A stretch of 50,334 nucleotides of DNA from Cyanophora paradoxa. Lineage: Eukaryota > Glaucocystophyceae > Cyanophorales > Cyanophoraceae. How positions within the stretch are numbered: the stretch's first letter is position 1; each line of letters begins with the position of its first letter. Below the pieces are notes generated by a model that saw nothing but the letters and a program-made list of their open reading frames with translations, searched no databases and had not been told where the DNA came from. Location: the NCBI GenBank assembly GCA_004431415.1, contig QPMI01000326.1:1-50334 (forward strand), written 5' to 3'. Of this stretch, positions 1-11,200 are shown one piece after another. The position numbers were made by a program, and so were the translations under genes.

Positions 1-60
1 GACGGCTGGCTGCGACCGACTCTTCTGACTCTACAACTCGAGCGGCGGCGCTGCCGCCCC

Positions 61-2236
61 ATGCTGCGGCTACAGCGCTGGGGAGAAATGCCGCGCAACG
101 TCGCGCGGGACCTTGTCTCGCGCGAGACGCGGGGCAGGGGAACGACGGGGATCACTATCAGCGCGTTAGCAAGACTCGAGCCAGCGGGGGCGCTCTGCGG
201 CCACGCTGGCTCCGTGGGCGCGCTCAACTTCAGCCCGACGGGCGCGCTCCTCGCGTCGGGTTCCGACGACCTGCGGTGCGTGCTCGCGCCTCGAGCCGAA
301 AGCGGGCGCGGCGGGCGTGCGCTGACGTCGACCGGGATCGGCAGGATCAAGATCTGGGACGTGGAGGGGAGGCGGCTGGTGCACTCGCTGGACACGCGCC
401 ACACGGCGGACATCGCGTCGGTGGAGTTCCTGTCGGACGAGCAGCTCGTGTCGGGGGGGGCGGACTGGAAGGTGCACGCTTACGACGTGCAGCGGCACGT
501 CCTCCGCCGCTGGCAGTGCTGCCGCGGCCGCGTGCGCGTCGTCTCCGCGCGGCCCGAGGAGCCGTCCCTCGTCCTCTGCGGCGGCGAGGAGGGCGCAATC
601 CGCCAGTTCGACGTCCGCCCCGCCCGCCCCGCCCCGCCCCGCCGGGGGCGTTCCGCTGAGGGGCGAGCCAGCTGCGGGAGCGGCACAGCTGCGAGGGGGA
701 GGGCGCGAGCTGCGGAAACGTCCTCGTCGACCTCCGCAACCGCAGCCGCCACACCCTCGGCGCCCGGTGCGTCCCGCCGCGCCCCGCGCCCCGCGATCCG
801 ATCGTGAGGGGCGGGGGCAGCAACAAGCTGGCGGTCTTCTCGATCGCGCGGCACCCGCTGGACCCGCACCGCTTCGCCGTGGGCGCGGGGGACGCCGTCG
901 TGCGCGTCTTCGACGCCCGCGCCCTCCGCCTCGCCCCCGAGCACGCGCGCCCCGCCCACCCGCCCCGCCCGCCCCCGCACCGCCCCTCGCCTCACCCGCC
1001 CGCAGGAGCGGCCCGACGAGCCCGTCGCCCACTATGTCCCGCGAAGCTCCGCGGCCTCGCCCTCCCCTCGTGCCCCCGGCCCCGCCCCCGCCCCGCCCCC
1101 CTCCTCCTCGCCGCCTCACCGGCGGCGGCGCGCGGGCAGGGGCCAGCTGAGCGTCTCCGGGGTGGGGTACAGCTGGAGCGGGCGCACCTGCTCGCCTCGT
1201 ACCGCGGGGAGCACGCGTACTGCTTCGACGCCGCCCGCCACCGCTGGCCGAGGACCCCGAGCCGCCCCCGCCGGCCCCGCCCCGCCCCGCCCCGGCGGCT
1301 CCCCGCCCGAGGAAGACGGACCGGAGGCCGGGCCCTCCGCTGCGCCCGGAGGCGAGGCGGCCGCCGAAGCGAGCGAGGCGGCAGCCGGCGAGGCGCCCCC
1401 GGAGGCGGCGGCGGCGGCGGCGGCGGAGGGCGGCGGCGCGGCGAGGGGCGAGGATGCTGACCAGGAGCCAGAGCCGCCGCCGCCCCACGGCTGGTCCGCA
1501 CCGCCGCACCGCGCGCCCCTCCGCCCTCGCCGAGCCCGGGGGAGCAGGGGTGGGCGGAGGGGGCCGGGGAGGAGGGGGCGGAGGTGGAGTACGCGGGGCA
1601 GCGGAACCGGCTGACGGCGGGGCGGGACGTGGCCTTCGTCGGGCCCCGCTCCGAGGCCGTCGCCTCCGGCTGCGACTCCGGCCCGCCCGCCCCGCCGCTG
1701 CCGTCTCGGGGGGCGCCGCTGACGCCGGGCGGGCAGGGCGGATCTTCGTGTGGGAGCGGCGGGGCGGGCGGGTGGCGGCGCTGCTGCGCGGGGACGAGGA
1801 GTGCGTCTTCCGCTTGCGGCCGCACCCGCGGGAGCTGCTGCTCGCCTCGGGCGGCATGGAGCACGCCGTCCGCCTATGGGCCCCCGGGCCGGGCGCCGGC
1901 GAGCCCGAGGGCCCGGCCTGGGGCCCCGACCCGCAGCTCCTCGCGGACCTCGCCTGCGCCAACCAGCGCGAGGTGCCCGCCCCGCCCCGCCCCGCCCTGC
2001 CCCGCCCCGCCCTGCCGCACCGCCGGCCCCCGCTGAACGCCGGGGGCCCGGCCCAGCGCGAGAGCTTCGGCCTGCCCTCGTCCTCCCGCCTCCTGGGGCC
2101 CTCCCGGGCCCCGCCCCGCCCGCCCCGCCGCCCCCGCCGACGAGGAGGAGCCGTGGCCGCCGGGAGCGACCGAGTGACGCGTGCGGGGCGCCACGCGCCG
2201 GGCCCTCGCGCCCGCCTCCGCGAGCCCTCCGCTTGA
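61..2236 (+). CDS. WD40-repeat protein, DCAF8/WDTC1-like CUL4-DDB1 substrate receptor
   Basis: Spliced gene encoding a beta-propeller. WD blocks in order: GHAGSVGALNFSPTGALLASG (about 200-262), IKIWDVEGRR (345), LVSGGADWKVHAYDV (448), an IRQFD block joined by splicing to LRERH, KLAVFSIARHPLDPHRFAVG (828), VSGVGYSWSG (1153), then a block with VAFVGPRSEAVASGCDSG (1630), RIFVWERR (1739) and LLLASGGMEHAVRLWAP (1840). The order and the SG-D-G-IF-W / GMEH-V--WAP blocks match the DCAF8/WDTC1 family. Splicing at 613-671 makes FDLR, resembling the DDB1-binding WDxR box. By family it recruits substrates to the CUL4-DDB1 ubiquitin ligase. Readable introns include 276-343, 613-671, 945-1004 (GC donor), 1681-1736 (GC donor) and about 1971-2056. 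One base seems missing at about 1180-1183, between YSWSG and HLLASYRGEH. The start at 61 is the first in-frame ATG; 88 is an alternative. Confidence 0.8.
945..1004 (+). other. GC-AG intron of the DCAF8-like gene
   Basis: 60-nt intron. The exon ends GAGCAC, the intron starts gcgcgccccgcc and ends cccgcag, and the next exon reads ERPDEP. No GT donor is available at this junction, so GC is the only donor of a known class. It lacks the usual CTGAC box and has ctcac instead. Confidence 0.55.
1681..1736 (+). other. GC-AG intron with complementary ends (DCAF8-like gene)
   Basis: 56-nt intron between GCDSG and RIFVWE. It begins gcccgcccg and ends cgggcgggc followed by AG. The two 9-mers are perfect reverse complements, so the splice sites can be drawn together by a GC stem. 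A CTGAC box lies about 14 nt before AG. Confidence 0.75.
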
Positions 2237-2893
2237 AGGGGCCGGGGCGCGCCACGTTACATTGCACGGGCGGATAGCCAGTCGCCTTACTAGCGCCAGC
2301 GTGTCTCCTGTAGCGCTTGCTAGCCGGTGTGGCAGGCAGTCAGCAGCAGAAACGCGGGGCGCTAGCCTAGTCAGCAGTCAGCGTGCCGCATTGCGCCGTG
2401 CGCGCGCGGCGGAGCGACGCGCCTCCTGCTTGCGTGATTCGACGCTGCCGGTTGAACGCTTTTTTTTCTGGAGGCACGGTCCGCCGAACGCTCCGCAATC
2501 ACCGCGATAACGGCCGCGTCACGGGGCCGCAGCACGAAAACCCCGTGACCAGCAGCGCGGGAGCGCACTGAGGCAGCAGTGCGGCGAGCGGCGGCGCTCA
2601 AGGCTCGCTCTCTTCGCGTCGCCACCTGCGAGCGCATAGCTAGCCGCAGCTAGGCCGACAGCTGCAGCGTGCGCGCCGGCGCCCTCTCCTAGGCCGGCCG
2701 AACATTCCAGGCTTCGGCGCGGCCAGGGTGAGGTTTGCGTACGTGCTTTGCGTCATTCCGTAGCGCTTCCTGCTCTCCAGAGGCTGAACGACGCTCGGCG
2801 CGCTCTCAAACAGGTTTTTTGGCGGCATCTCGGAAGTTCCGCGACATTCCGTACGCGTACACGCGTCAACCCAAGCGCCCAGCCTCTGCCGAC
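2237..2893. other. Intergenic region between the WD40 and PLD-like genes
   Basis: 657 bp with lower GC than its surroundings. I see no convincing gene, RNA gene or repeat. It must hold the 3' end of the WD40 transcript and the promoter of the PLD-like gene. Upstream in-frame ATGs for the next gene exist (for example 2735), but the residues they would add are not recognisable. Confidence 0.5.
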
Positions 2894-4882
2894 ATGGCCC
2901 TCAGCTCGTCCGCGCCCAAGAAGCAGCACTCTCACGTCGCGGCAGCGGCCGCGCCTCCCGCGCCGCGGCTCGACGCTAGCGCTGCCGAATTCCGGCGGCG
3001 ACTGGCGCCGCCGGCAGCGTATGCGATTGGGCTCACCTATCCGGCGCCGTCTTTCCTCGGCTCCCGGTCCCGTCTCGACGGCGGCGCACGTTTCATCTGC
3101 GGCGCTTCACCGGGGCCTGCATTTGCGAACGTTAACGTTAACGGCACCCGTCGGCGGCGGCGCCAAGCGACGGCCACGCGCACGCATACGTACGCGCGCC
3201 GCCCTCTCCCTCGCTTTCTCTCGCGGTCGCGCTCACGCGCTGCGGCGCGCGGGGGCCGGGGCAGGTCGGATCCGGAGGGCGTGGAGGCGAGCGGGGGCGC
3301 GGGGGCGGAGGGGACGCGGCTGCGGCTGCTGACGAGCGGGGGGGAGGCTCTGGAGCGGATGGAGGCGCTGATGGCGGGGGCGCGGCGCAGCGTGGAGCTG
3401 CGGACCTTCATCTGGCGCGCCGACCCCGCCGGCCTCCGCCTCGCCCGCGCCGCCCTCGCCGCCGCCGCCGCGGCTGCCGCGTCGAGCTCCGCAAGGACGC
3501 CGTGGGGCCATGTTCGAGCTCGCCGAGGAGGACGGCGAGCCCCTCTTCCCGCCCCGCGGCCCCGCCCCGCGCCCAGGCCGCCCTCCAGCGCGCCTTCTAC
3601 CGCTTCCCCGCCGCCCCCCTGCCCCGCCGCCCTCGCCGAGGCCGCCGCGCTGCGGGCCGCGCTGCTCGCCCACCCCAACGTCGCCTGCCACGCCGGTCCC
3701 GCCCGCGACCACACCAAGGCGAGCCCAGGGCCCCGCTCCCGCCCCGCGGTGCTTGCGAGGCGCTTGCTGAGGCGGGCCGGGGGCAGCTGCTGGTGGTGGA
3801 CGAGGCGGGTGCGCTGCTCGGGGCATGAACGCGGAGGGGAAGGCCCTCGGGCACGGGCGCGACGCGGCGGGGCGGCCCTGGCGCGACTACGCCCTCGAGC
3901 TCGCCGGGCCGGCGGCCGTGGCGCGGCTGCGGGGCGGCTGGCGGGCGACGCCGGGTTCGAGGCGGGGCGGGGCCCGGTGGAGTTCCTCGTCAACCCGCCC
4001 GACGCGATGCGCGCGGGGCCGCCATCGCCCCCGAGCTCGCCGCCGCCCTCGCCACCGCCCGCAGCGAGCTCTGGATCGAGGCACGCCCCTACCCCCGCCC
4101 CCCTACCCCTTTTTCGACTGACTCCCCCTCCCCCCCCCCCCCCCCCCCCCCCCGGCCCCAGATGGCGTACCTGGGCTTCAACGCGGTGACGGAGGCGGTG
4201 GCTGCGGCGTGCCGGGAGCGGGGCGTGCGCGTGCGGCTGCTGCTGCCGGCGCGCGCCAACGTGCAGCACGCCACGAACCTCGCCGTCGCCCGCTGGCTCG
4301 CCAGGGAGGCCGCCCCCGGCCCCGGCTCCATCGAGGTCCGCCCACGTGTACCCTTCCCCCCTCCAAACACGAGTTTTGCATGCGTGACTGGGGCGGGCAG
4401 GTGCGGCTGCACCCGCACATGCTGCACTCGAAGGCGGCGCTGGTGGACGGGGCGCGGGCGCTCGTCGGCTCGTGCAACTGGAACGCGACCTCGCTGGGGG
4501 TCTTCGGCGAGCTCTCCGCCTGGTGCTCCGAGCCGGCCCTCGCCGCCGCCCTCCGCGCCGAGATGCACGCCCGCTGGCGAGAGGCCCGCCCCCGCCACCC
4601 CGCGCCCCCTCCGTCCCTCTAGATCTGCTTGCAATTGCCGCCTCATGCCCGCCGCAGGCGGAGCCAGTGGAGCGCCCCGCGGAGAGCGCGCGGCTGCGGG
4701 CCCCCCCGGGGCGGCTCGCGGCGGAGAGCGCCGCCATCGCCGCCTGGGCCGCCGCCCGCCGCCTCGCCCTCGCCGCCTCCCGCGCCCTTCCGCCCCGCGC
4801 CCCGCCCCCGGCCCGGGAGGGAGGCCTAGGGGGCCCTCGCGTGGCTCCCTCCGCCAGCCCCCGCCCCGCCCCTTCCGCCTGA
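2894..4882 (+). CDS. Phospholipase D-superfamily (cardiolipin synthase-like) protein, frame-disrupted
   Basis: Two HKD motifs are visible. The first is HTK (about 3710-3718) joined by splicing to LLVVDEAGALLG and then GMN. The second is HSKAALVDGARALVGSCNWN (about 4425-4485), a full HxK-x4-D-x6-GSxN. Before them come a leader starting MALSSSAPKKQ and the strand LLTSGGEALERMEALM (3325). Proteins with this layout transfer phosphatidyl groups (cardiolipin synthase) or hydrolyse phosphodiesters; the substrate cannot be fixed here. Introns 3719-3786 (GC), 4081-4161 (GC, poly-C), one after SIE near 4338-4401, and one after WRE near 4586 (GC) restore continuity. The frame also shifts at five exonic points, near 3475, 3505, 3821, 3950 and 4014, each fixed by adding one base, mostly in G or C runs. 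It is either a consensus error or a recently decayed gene. The start at 2894 is tentative. Confidence 0.65.
3719..3786 (+). other. GC-AG intron splitting the first HKD motif
   Basis: 68-nt intron between HTK and LLVVDEAG. The donor is AAG/gcgagc and the acceptor gggggcag. Removing it rebuilds the HxK-x4-D spacing, which supports the GC donor. Confidence 0.75.
4081..4161 (+). other. GC-AG intron with a 24-nt poly-C tract (PLD-like gene)
   Basis: 81-nt intron, exon ...LWIE / MAYLGFN. It starts gcacgccc, has a CTGAC box at 4118-4122 and an uninterrupted run of 24 C at 4130-4153, then ggccccag. The tract before the acceptor is almost pure C with no T run. Confidence 0.65.
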
Positions 4883-7800
4883 TTCCGGCCACGCCTCGGC
4901 CCGCGTAGAGGCAGCTGCGCGTGCAGCCCGGCAGCCGAGGCTAGGTTTCCGAGCTCGCATTTCCTGACTCGTGTGTACTTGTGTACTTGTCTATGTGCTT
5001 TTCGATTTTGTACTTTTGCAGTGGTACAAAATCAGTACCCCCCTGTATACCCCTGTATCCCCCCGCCCCCTGTTTTTTTTCACAAAGCCCATATCAAGGG
5101 CGGTGGCGATTGTATTTGTTCAGTAACATCATCGTACGCACTACCGGTTCGGAATAGGCCGAACTCTGGGTCAGAGCATAACCTGAGGCCGGAACACAGG
5201 GATAGGCGCCTCGACGCTACAGCTGAGCGTTTCTCTTGTGGGGGAGGCGTGGGAGGGGTCGTAGGTGTGAGTGTAGACGTACAGTTGGGAGTCGTGGCGC
5301 CATGGGGCCAAGCTTATCAGTCAGGGAGAGCGGGGCGGGAGGGAGGGGGGAGGGAGCGGCGCGGGCTAGGGTAGCGGGCGCGCCCCCGATTTTTATTGCG
5401 TGTGGGGCGCGGGGTGGGTGTGGGCCGGGTAGGGGCTTTATCGGGTATGCCGCGGCCGCGGGGACGGGCGTGGCGGGCGGGTGGGCACCCTAGGAGGGTC
5501 AGGGGACAGAGGGCGTGGCGGGGCGCAGGCCGTGGAGCTAGTCTGTCGCAAGCGTCCGGGCCGGAGAGATGCTTAGGGAGGTGGGCGAACCCGTAGGCGG
5601 GCAAGGCTTAATGCGAGGCGGGTAGGGGGTGTCATTGCTTCATGGAGCTATCTAACTCAGAGAGGAGGGCGGCGGGCTTGTCACAAGGCCCCTTTCTTCG
5701 GCAGTCATGCTACCGCAAATTGTAGAGAGAGGAAAGAGAAAGAAATCGGGGCCGAAAGGGTAAAAGTGCCGAGAGAGGAAATTTCTACGCTGCCGCGTTG
5801 TCGGCGGCGGCCGCCGGCGGCCGGCCAGGAGGGCCTCGATGGCGGCGGGGCCCCGAGGGCCCAGGTGAGCTCGGCGAGCACGCGCTGGGCCGCCTGGTAG
5901 TTGGTAAGCGAGATGGTGGCCGGCCAGGGCCGGGGCGGGGCCGGGCCCGGGGCGGGCGCGGGGGCGGCGGCCGGTGCCGGGCGGCGGCGGCGGCGACGGC
6001 GGCGGCAGCGGCGGCGGCGGCAGCAGCGGCAGCGGTGGCGGCGTTGGCGGCAGCAGCGGGGGCGGCCGCGGCGGCCGCGGCGGCGGGGCGGGGGCGGCGG
6101 CACCGCCCTCGCGCTTCTTGACGGCGTCGGGCCGAAGCGCTCGATCGCGCGCTTGTGGGACTGGGCGGCGATGTCCGCCGCGAGCTGGCGGCCTCCTCGG
6201 GGGTCTTGTCCTCGTTAAGGGCGCTGAGGCGGTTGAGCCGGCGCGCCCCCGTCGAGTGGCCGGGGCGGTAGGACGCGCGGCCACCCGTCGGGTGGTTGAT
6301 GCGGTGCTCCCGGGATCGAGATCTTCTTGCTGTTCTTGGTGGCCTCGAGGGCCACCGAGTCGGGGCCGCCCCTATAGCTATATATATGCAAATGATCATG
6401 AGCTCAAGGGCCTATATAGCTAGCTATGCGCTTGTACGCATGCAGTATATATATACCGTACGCGGACCCTGTCCTGGTTCTCTTGTTAAACGTTTAGACT
6501 CTGAGAGATTTGCATGCAAGTTCGAGCTCGAGCGAGGGTGCCCAGCTCCCTCGTGCAGTTAAAATCTTTCGAATCGCTCCACTAGGGGCCAAGCTTTTAA
6601 GGGCCTCCTAAAGCAGACGGGGCCGACTTATTCGTGTGTATATCGATATCGCAGGCGCCCCTCAAGCTCGCCGACCGTATAGGAGGCTTGCATCGCGGGG
6701 GTGTGCAGGGGACCGGTCGCCTCGTGGGGGAGGGGCCGGCGGGCATGAGGGCGGGCGGCGCGGGGCCTGGCAGCGACCGCCGGGGACGCACTGCCCGCCG
6801 CTGGGAAGTCTTCGACGGAGCCCGGGATTCCGGGTCCGATAGTGGGCGAGCGCCATCAGGCTCGGACCCCACGAGGGCGGGTCCCGGCGAGGCCGGGCCC
6901 TGAGGCAGGCGAGCGCCGTCTGGCTCAGACCCCGCGGTGGTAGCTGGGCGAGCGTTTGAGTGCTCATGCGCCCGGGTAGACGTAGGGGACGTCGGCTTGC
7001 ATGCCGGCGCCAGCGGCGCCAGGGGAACGATTTGCATAGGCGCCAGCGGCGCCAGCAGAGGCGGCATCACAGCTCGGGGCTCTGTCCACTGCCGCGTCTT
7101 GGGGCGCTTGCTCCGCGTCCCGCCAGAGGCCTGCGAGCGTCGCGCACGCGTCACGGAGAGCCAAGTGAGCGGGGGGACGCGGCCCCGTGGTTCTTGAGTG
7201 TCGTGCTGGCGCGGGCGGCCCCGCGCACGGGCCGCCGGCGCCGGCGTGCTCTGTGGCCGTACGGGGCCGGCGTCAGAGTTCATAGAGGAGGGGCGCGGGC
7301 GGAGGGCGTGAGCGACGGCGCGGGGAGGGTCCCGCATGATCGGCGGCAGCGGAGCCGGGTGCGTTGGCGGAGCCACGCGTCCGACTGCGCGGAGTCGAGT
7401 CGAGTTGTGCGTCGTGCGCTGTGGGCGTGGGCTCAGGCGAGCCGCGCATGCGCGGGTGGCATGCGTTGGCGGGAAGGCGGGCGGAGCGAGGACGGGAGCT
7501 TAAACGGGCGTATGTTGGCTCTAGATGTTGTGGGGCGTCTCTCGGGCGCGCTCGGAGTGGCAGGAGAAGGCGGCGGGGACCGGCCCGTTTAAACACGTTA
7601 CCGCGGGAGCTGGCGCGAGTCGCGGCGCCAACAGGGGCGCAGCTGCTCTTCGAGATGTCTGTGGTGTCGCTGCGGCTGTCGTTGCCCGCCCGGCGGACCT
7701 ACTTTGCGCGTTCGGGCCGTGCTGGTCGTTGGGCGTCGGCGCCGCGAGTTTTGGGACCGGCCACGTGCAGTGCTAGCAGGCACCCTCGTTGGGGAAGCCC

Positions 7801-8291
7801 CACTGCGCCGGCTTACTCGCTCGCGGGCCTTCGCGCAATTTTCCGGGGTACCGGAAATCCCCCCCGCCCCCTGTATGTGTATGCTTTTGCTTTCTGATTT
7901 TTGTATTCAGCAGTGGCTTTCGGGTTGGGTTGAGATTTTCGCTTTACTTTCCCTTTAATTTGCTTCAGACCTAGATTTTGCTTTCGTTGCTTTAATTTCT
8001 TGTACATTAGGAAAGATCAGGCCCTGATCATGAGGCTTTCCGAACCAAATTTTGGTCCCCTTTTCTGATCATGATGACCTCGAGCTCAGAGCTCGACGCT
8101 CAGCGTTCAACGGTTTGGCCCCGTTTTCTGACGACCGTCGGACCTTGAACCTTGTGTGAACTTAAGCTTGTGTGAACGTGTGTGACGCGCCGGCCTAGGC
8201 TCGCCACGTGGCCGGCGGCCGCGGGCGGGGAGATAGCAGCCTGGCAGGAATGGACACGGTAAGGGCGGGCCCGGGGGTTCTGGGTCTGGGT
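4883..8291. other. Long gene-poor region
   Basis: 3.4 kb between the PLD-like gene and the end of the STAND gene. It holds AT-richer stretches (4970-5110, 6370-6480, 7870-8100) and the broken Ala-rich fragment listed separately. A 259-codon open frame on the minus strand (6597-7376) contains two imperfect copies of a GSEPDGAR unit, matching a direct repeat near 6845 and 6905, but nothing else suggests it is translated. A TATA-rich patch with an ATGCAAAT box lies at about 6378-6455. I see no tRNA, rRNA or transposase. Confidence 0.45.
5784..6372 (-). pseudogene. Ala-rich protein fragment with three frame breaks, family unknown
   Basis: On the minus strand the text runs ALEATKNSKKISIP, then EHRINHPTGGRASYRPGHST and RLNRLSALNEDKTPEEA, then QLAADIAAQSHKRAIERFG, then DAVKKREGG. 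A long Ala-rich linker follows, then SLTNYQAAQRVLAELT and a short end before a stop. Each block looks like real coding sequence, but each lies in a different frame. One added base at each of three points (near 6308, 6190 and 6140) joins them. No start codon or splice junction is clear. I do not recognise the family. It could be a decayed gene or an intact gene with consensus deletions. Confidence 0.35.
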
Positions 8292-11200
8292 CTAGAGGGC
8301 GGGGAGGTGGCGGGGGAGGCGGCGGCGGATGAGGGCCTCCTCGGGGGCACCCCGGGGCCCCCACGCGACCTCCACCTCCTCGCCCCCGGGCAGCAGCTCC
8401 ACCCGCACGCTCCCGTACCCCTCCCCCGCCCCCGCCGGCCCCGGCCCCGCCCCCTCCACCCCTGCGCCTCTGCCTCAGCGAGCTCGAAGCCGGGGCCGGG
8501 GCGCTGCGCGAAGGCGGGCGTGGGCGGGCCGACGAGGCGTGCGGAGGAGAAGAGGAGGGCGGCGGGGTTGGGCGTCTCGAGGGTGCCCGTCTTGAGGACG
8601 AAGAGGCCCGAGGCGGGGTCCCGCAGGGAGCCGAGGTAACGGCGGCCCCACTCCGGCCGCCCCGCCGCCCCCTGCACCCGCAGCTCCACCCCCGCCCCGT
8701 CCTCCTCCCCCCAGATCCCTGCCGACCGCAAAGGCCGTGAGCGCGCGCGCCTCGCGGGGCGGGGCGGGGCGGGGCGAGGCGGGGCGGGGGCGGACCGACG
8801 AGGCGCTCCTCCTCGGAGCCGAGGGAGGGCTCGAGCACGCGCGCGGGGTCCACGTGCTCCACCAACCGCCCGAAGAAGGGCCGTACCCCACCCGGGCCCA
8901 CCGCCCGCTCCTGCGCGTGCCCGCCCCGTCGCCCCCGGCCCGGTGCGCGGGGGCGGGGCGGGGCGGGGCGGGGCGGGCGGGGGCGCGCCTCGACCCAGAG
9001 AACCTGCGAGTCGAAGGAGCCGGCCTGCAGCTGCGCCCCCCGCACCCGTCGGCGGCGCTCGGGAGGCGCCGGCGGGGGGGCGGGGTGCACCGTGGTGGTG
9101 GAGGCGAGGAGCGGGGTGAGGGCGCCGCCCGAGACGAGGAGGTGCGCGGCGCCGACGGAGGTGCCCGGCTGCTCGAAGTAGAAACCCTCCCAGCCCCGCT
9201 CCACCCGCCCCGCCCCGAAGAGCGAGGCGCGGCCCATGACGTACAGGCGCAGGGCGGGGGCGGCGGCGGCGGCGGCCTGGGCGAAGCGGGCGAGGGGCCG
9301 GAGCAGCTGCGCCGCCTCGGCCACGCCGCTGCTCTCCACGTTGTCGAGGTCGACGTACAGCGCCTCCAGCCCCGGGGCCGCCGCGAGGGCCTTGGCCACG
9401 GCCTCCATGCCCTTGCCCGTCAGCTTGTTCCCGGAGACGTCGAGGCGCCGCAGCGAGGGGACGCCGGCGAGGAGCTCCCCGAGCGGCTTCGCGGCGTCCG
9501 AGTAGAGGCGGTTGTCGGCGAGGGAGAGGCCGCGCAGCACGGGGCGCGCCCGCGCCGCCTCGACGAGCGGTGCGAGGCGGTCGGCGGTGATCTCCATGCC
9601 GGCGAGGTCGAGGACGACGAGGTTCGGGGCGCGGCGGAGGAGGAGGGCGACGCTGAGGGCCGCCTCGCGGGGCAGCTCCTTGGCGCTCATCGCGGGGTCC
9701 GCCTCCCCGCCCTCCCGCCGCTCGTCCCCCGTCCCGAAGCTCACCTTCCGCAGCCCCGGGGCCCCCGCCAGCGCTGGCCCCGCCTCAGCGGCGCGGGGGG
9801 GAGGGGGCGGGGCGGGGCGCCGCCGCACCGACGCAGACGCCGCGGAGGACTCCCTCGGCGGACTGGGCCGAGGCGGTGCTCGCGCGCACGGGGAAGCGCA
9901 GCGCCCGCAGCGAGGCGAGGCGCGCCACGCCGGCGTTGAGCTCGGGGGCCTTGGCGGTGGGCTTGTGCCAGGGGGCGCTCATGACGAGGTGGTGGCGGGC
10001 GTGGGGCCGGTAGGTGCGCGAGAGGAGGGCCGTGACGGCGAGGGCCTGGTGCAGCCGCCCGTCCCGCTTCGCCCAGTCCTCCTCCCACTTGCGCGGGTTC
10101 TTGGCAACGTTGCCCTCGGGGTCGGGGCGGCTCTGGGGGCACGCGTCCCCCGCCGCCGTGACCGCGCACGCCTCGTGCGGGCACCCCGCCAGGTACCGCC
10201 GCCGCACCGCCGCCTGCACCTGCCTGCGCATGCCCCGCGCGCCTCAGCGGGGAGGTCGAGGCCGAGGGCGGGGGCGGGGCGGGCGGGCGGGGCGCGCCGG
10301 TGGGAGAAGGAAAGGAGGCCAGCGGCGCCGCTCGCGGGGCGCAGCAGGTGCGAGATTCTGTCCCGCCCGGCCCCGCGGGGTCAGCGGTGCAGACGGGGAC
10401 CGCGCGCGCGGGGTGGGGTGGGGCGGGGGGGACCCGTGGGCGAGGAGGGACCAGCGGAGGCGGGGGACGGGGCGGGGCTCGCCGCGGGGGTCGGGCCCAA
10501 GGGCCGGCTCCGCGACGGCGAGGGCGAGGAGGAGGTCGTCCTCGGAGATGCCGGCGGGGGCGGCGGCGACGAGGGCGAGGGCCGGGGCGGCGAGCGGCGA
10601 GTCGCCCTCCAGGCGCTCGAGGACCGAGGCGAGGAGCGCGGGGGCCTCCCCCGGCATCCCCGCGATTTTCCCGTCCACCCCCTCGAAGAGCCTGCCCCGG
10701 CCCCGCCGCGGGTGAGGAGCGGAGACTAGAAGGGGCGCGGGCGGGCGGGCCCGAAGACGAGGAGCTCGTCGACGGCGATGCGGAGGTACAGGGGAACGGT
10801 CGCCTGCGCGGGCCCCCGTGGGCGAACGCCAACGGGCCGAGGAGCCCTCGCCCCGGGGGCCGGGGCACCTCCTTCTTGGCGAGGAGGGCGGCGGCCTGGG
10901 CGTCGGTGAGCTTCTTCCCTCCCTCCGCCAGCGAGCGCTTCACGATCTCCCCCGCCAGAGCCAGGTCCAGCCCCGGCACCTGCGCCCCCGCGTGAGCCGC
11001 GGCCGGCGGGGCGGGGCGGGGCGGGGCGGGGTTTGGGGCGCGCGGGGAGGCGGGGGGCGGAGAAGGCGGCGGCGAGCTCGTCGGCGAGGGCGCCCTCGAT
11101 GCAGGAGAGCACGAGGCGCGCCTCCCCGCGGAAGGCCCCCAGCGCCGAGGCCAGGGCCCGCATGCCCCCGAGCCCCGGCCCCTCCACCTGGTTCACCGCT

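Noticed and set aside
613-671. Repeated C4G/G4C blocks read as Sp1-type promoter boxes
   Set aside because: They lie at intron ends throughout the window, on the strand of the host gene, so they are explained as intron sequence.
166-1962. 598-codon open frame on the minus strand
   Set aside because: The opposite strand holds a recognisable WD40 protein. In DNA this GC-rich, antisense frames stay open for long distances, and the translation is low-complexity Arg/Pro/Ala.
3821-3824. Programmed -1 ribosomal frameshifting at the HKD motif
   Set aside because: Five such events would be needed in one gene, without slippery heptamers; deletions in G runs explain them more simply. Kept as a minor alternative in the findings.
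6597-7376. 259-codon minus-strand frame with GSEPDGAR repeats
   Set aside because: The repeat reflects a DNA direct repeat; no domain, leader or splice pattern supports translation, and such lengths are expected by chance here.
8737-10729. Two plus-strand frames of about 400 codons across the STAND/LRR gene
   Set aside because: They are antisense to leucine-rich repeats and other domains that match families; their own translations show no motif.
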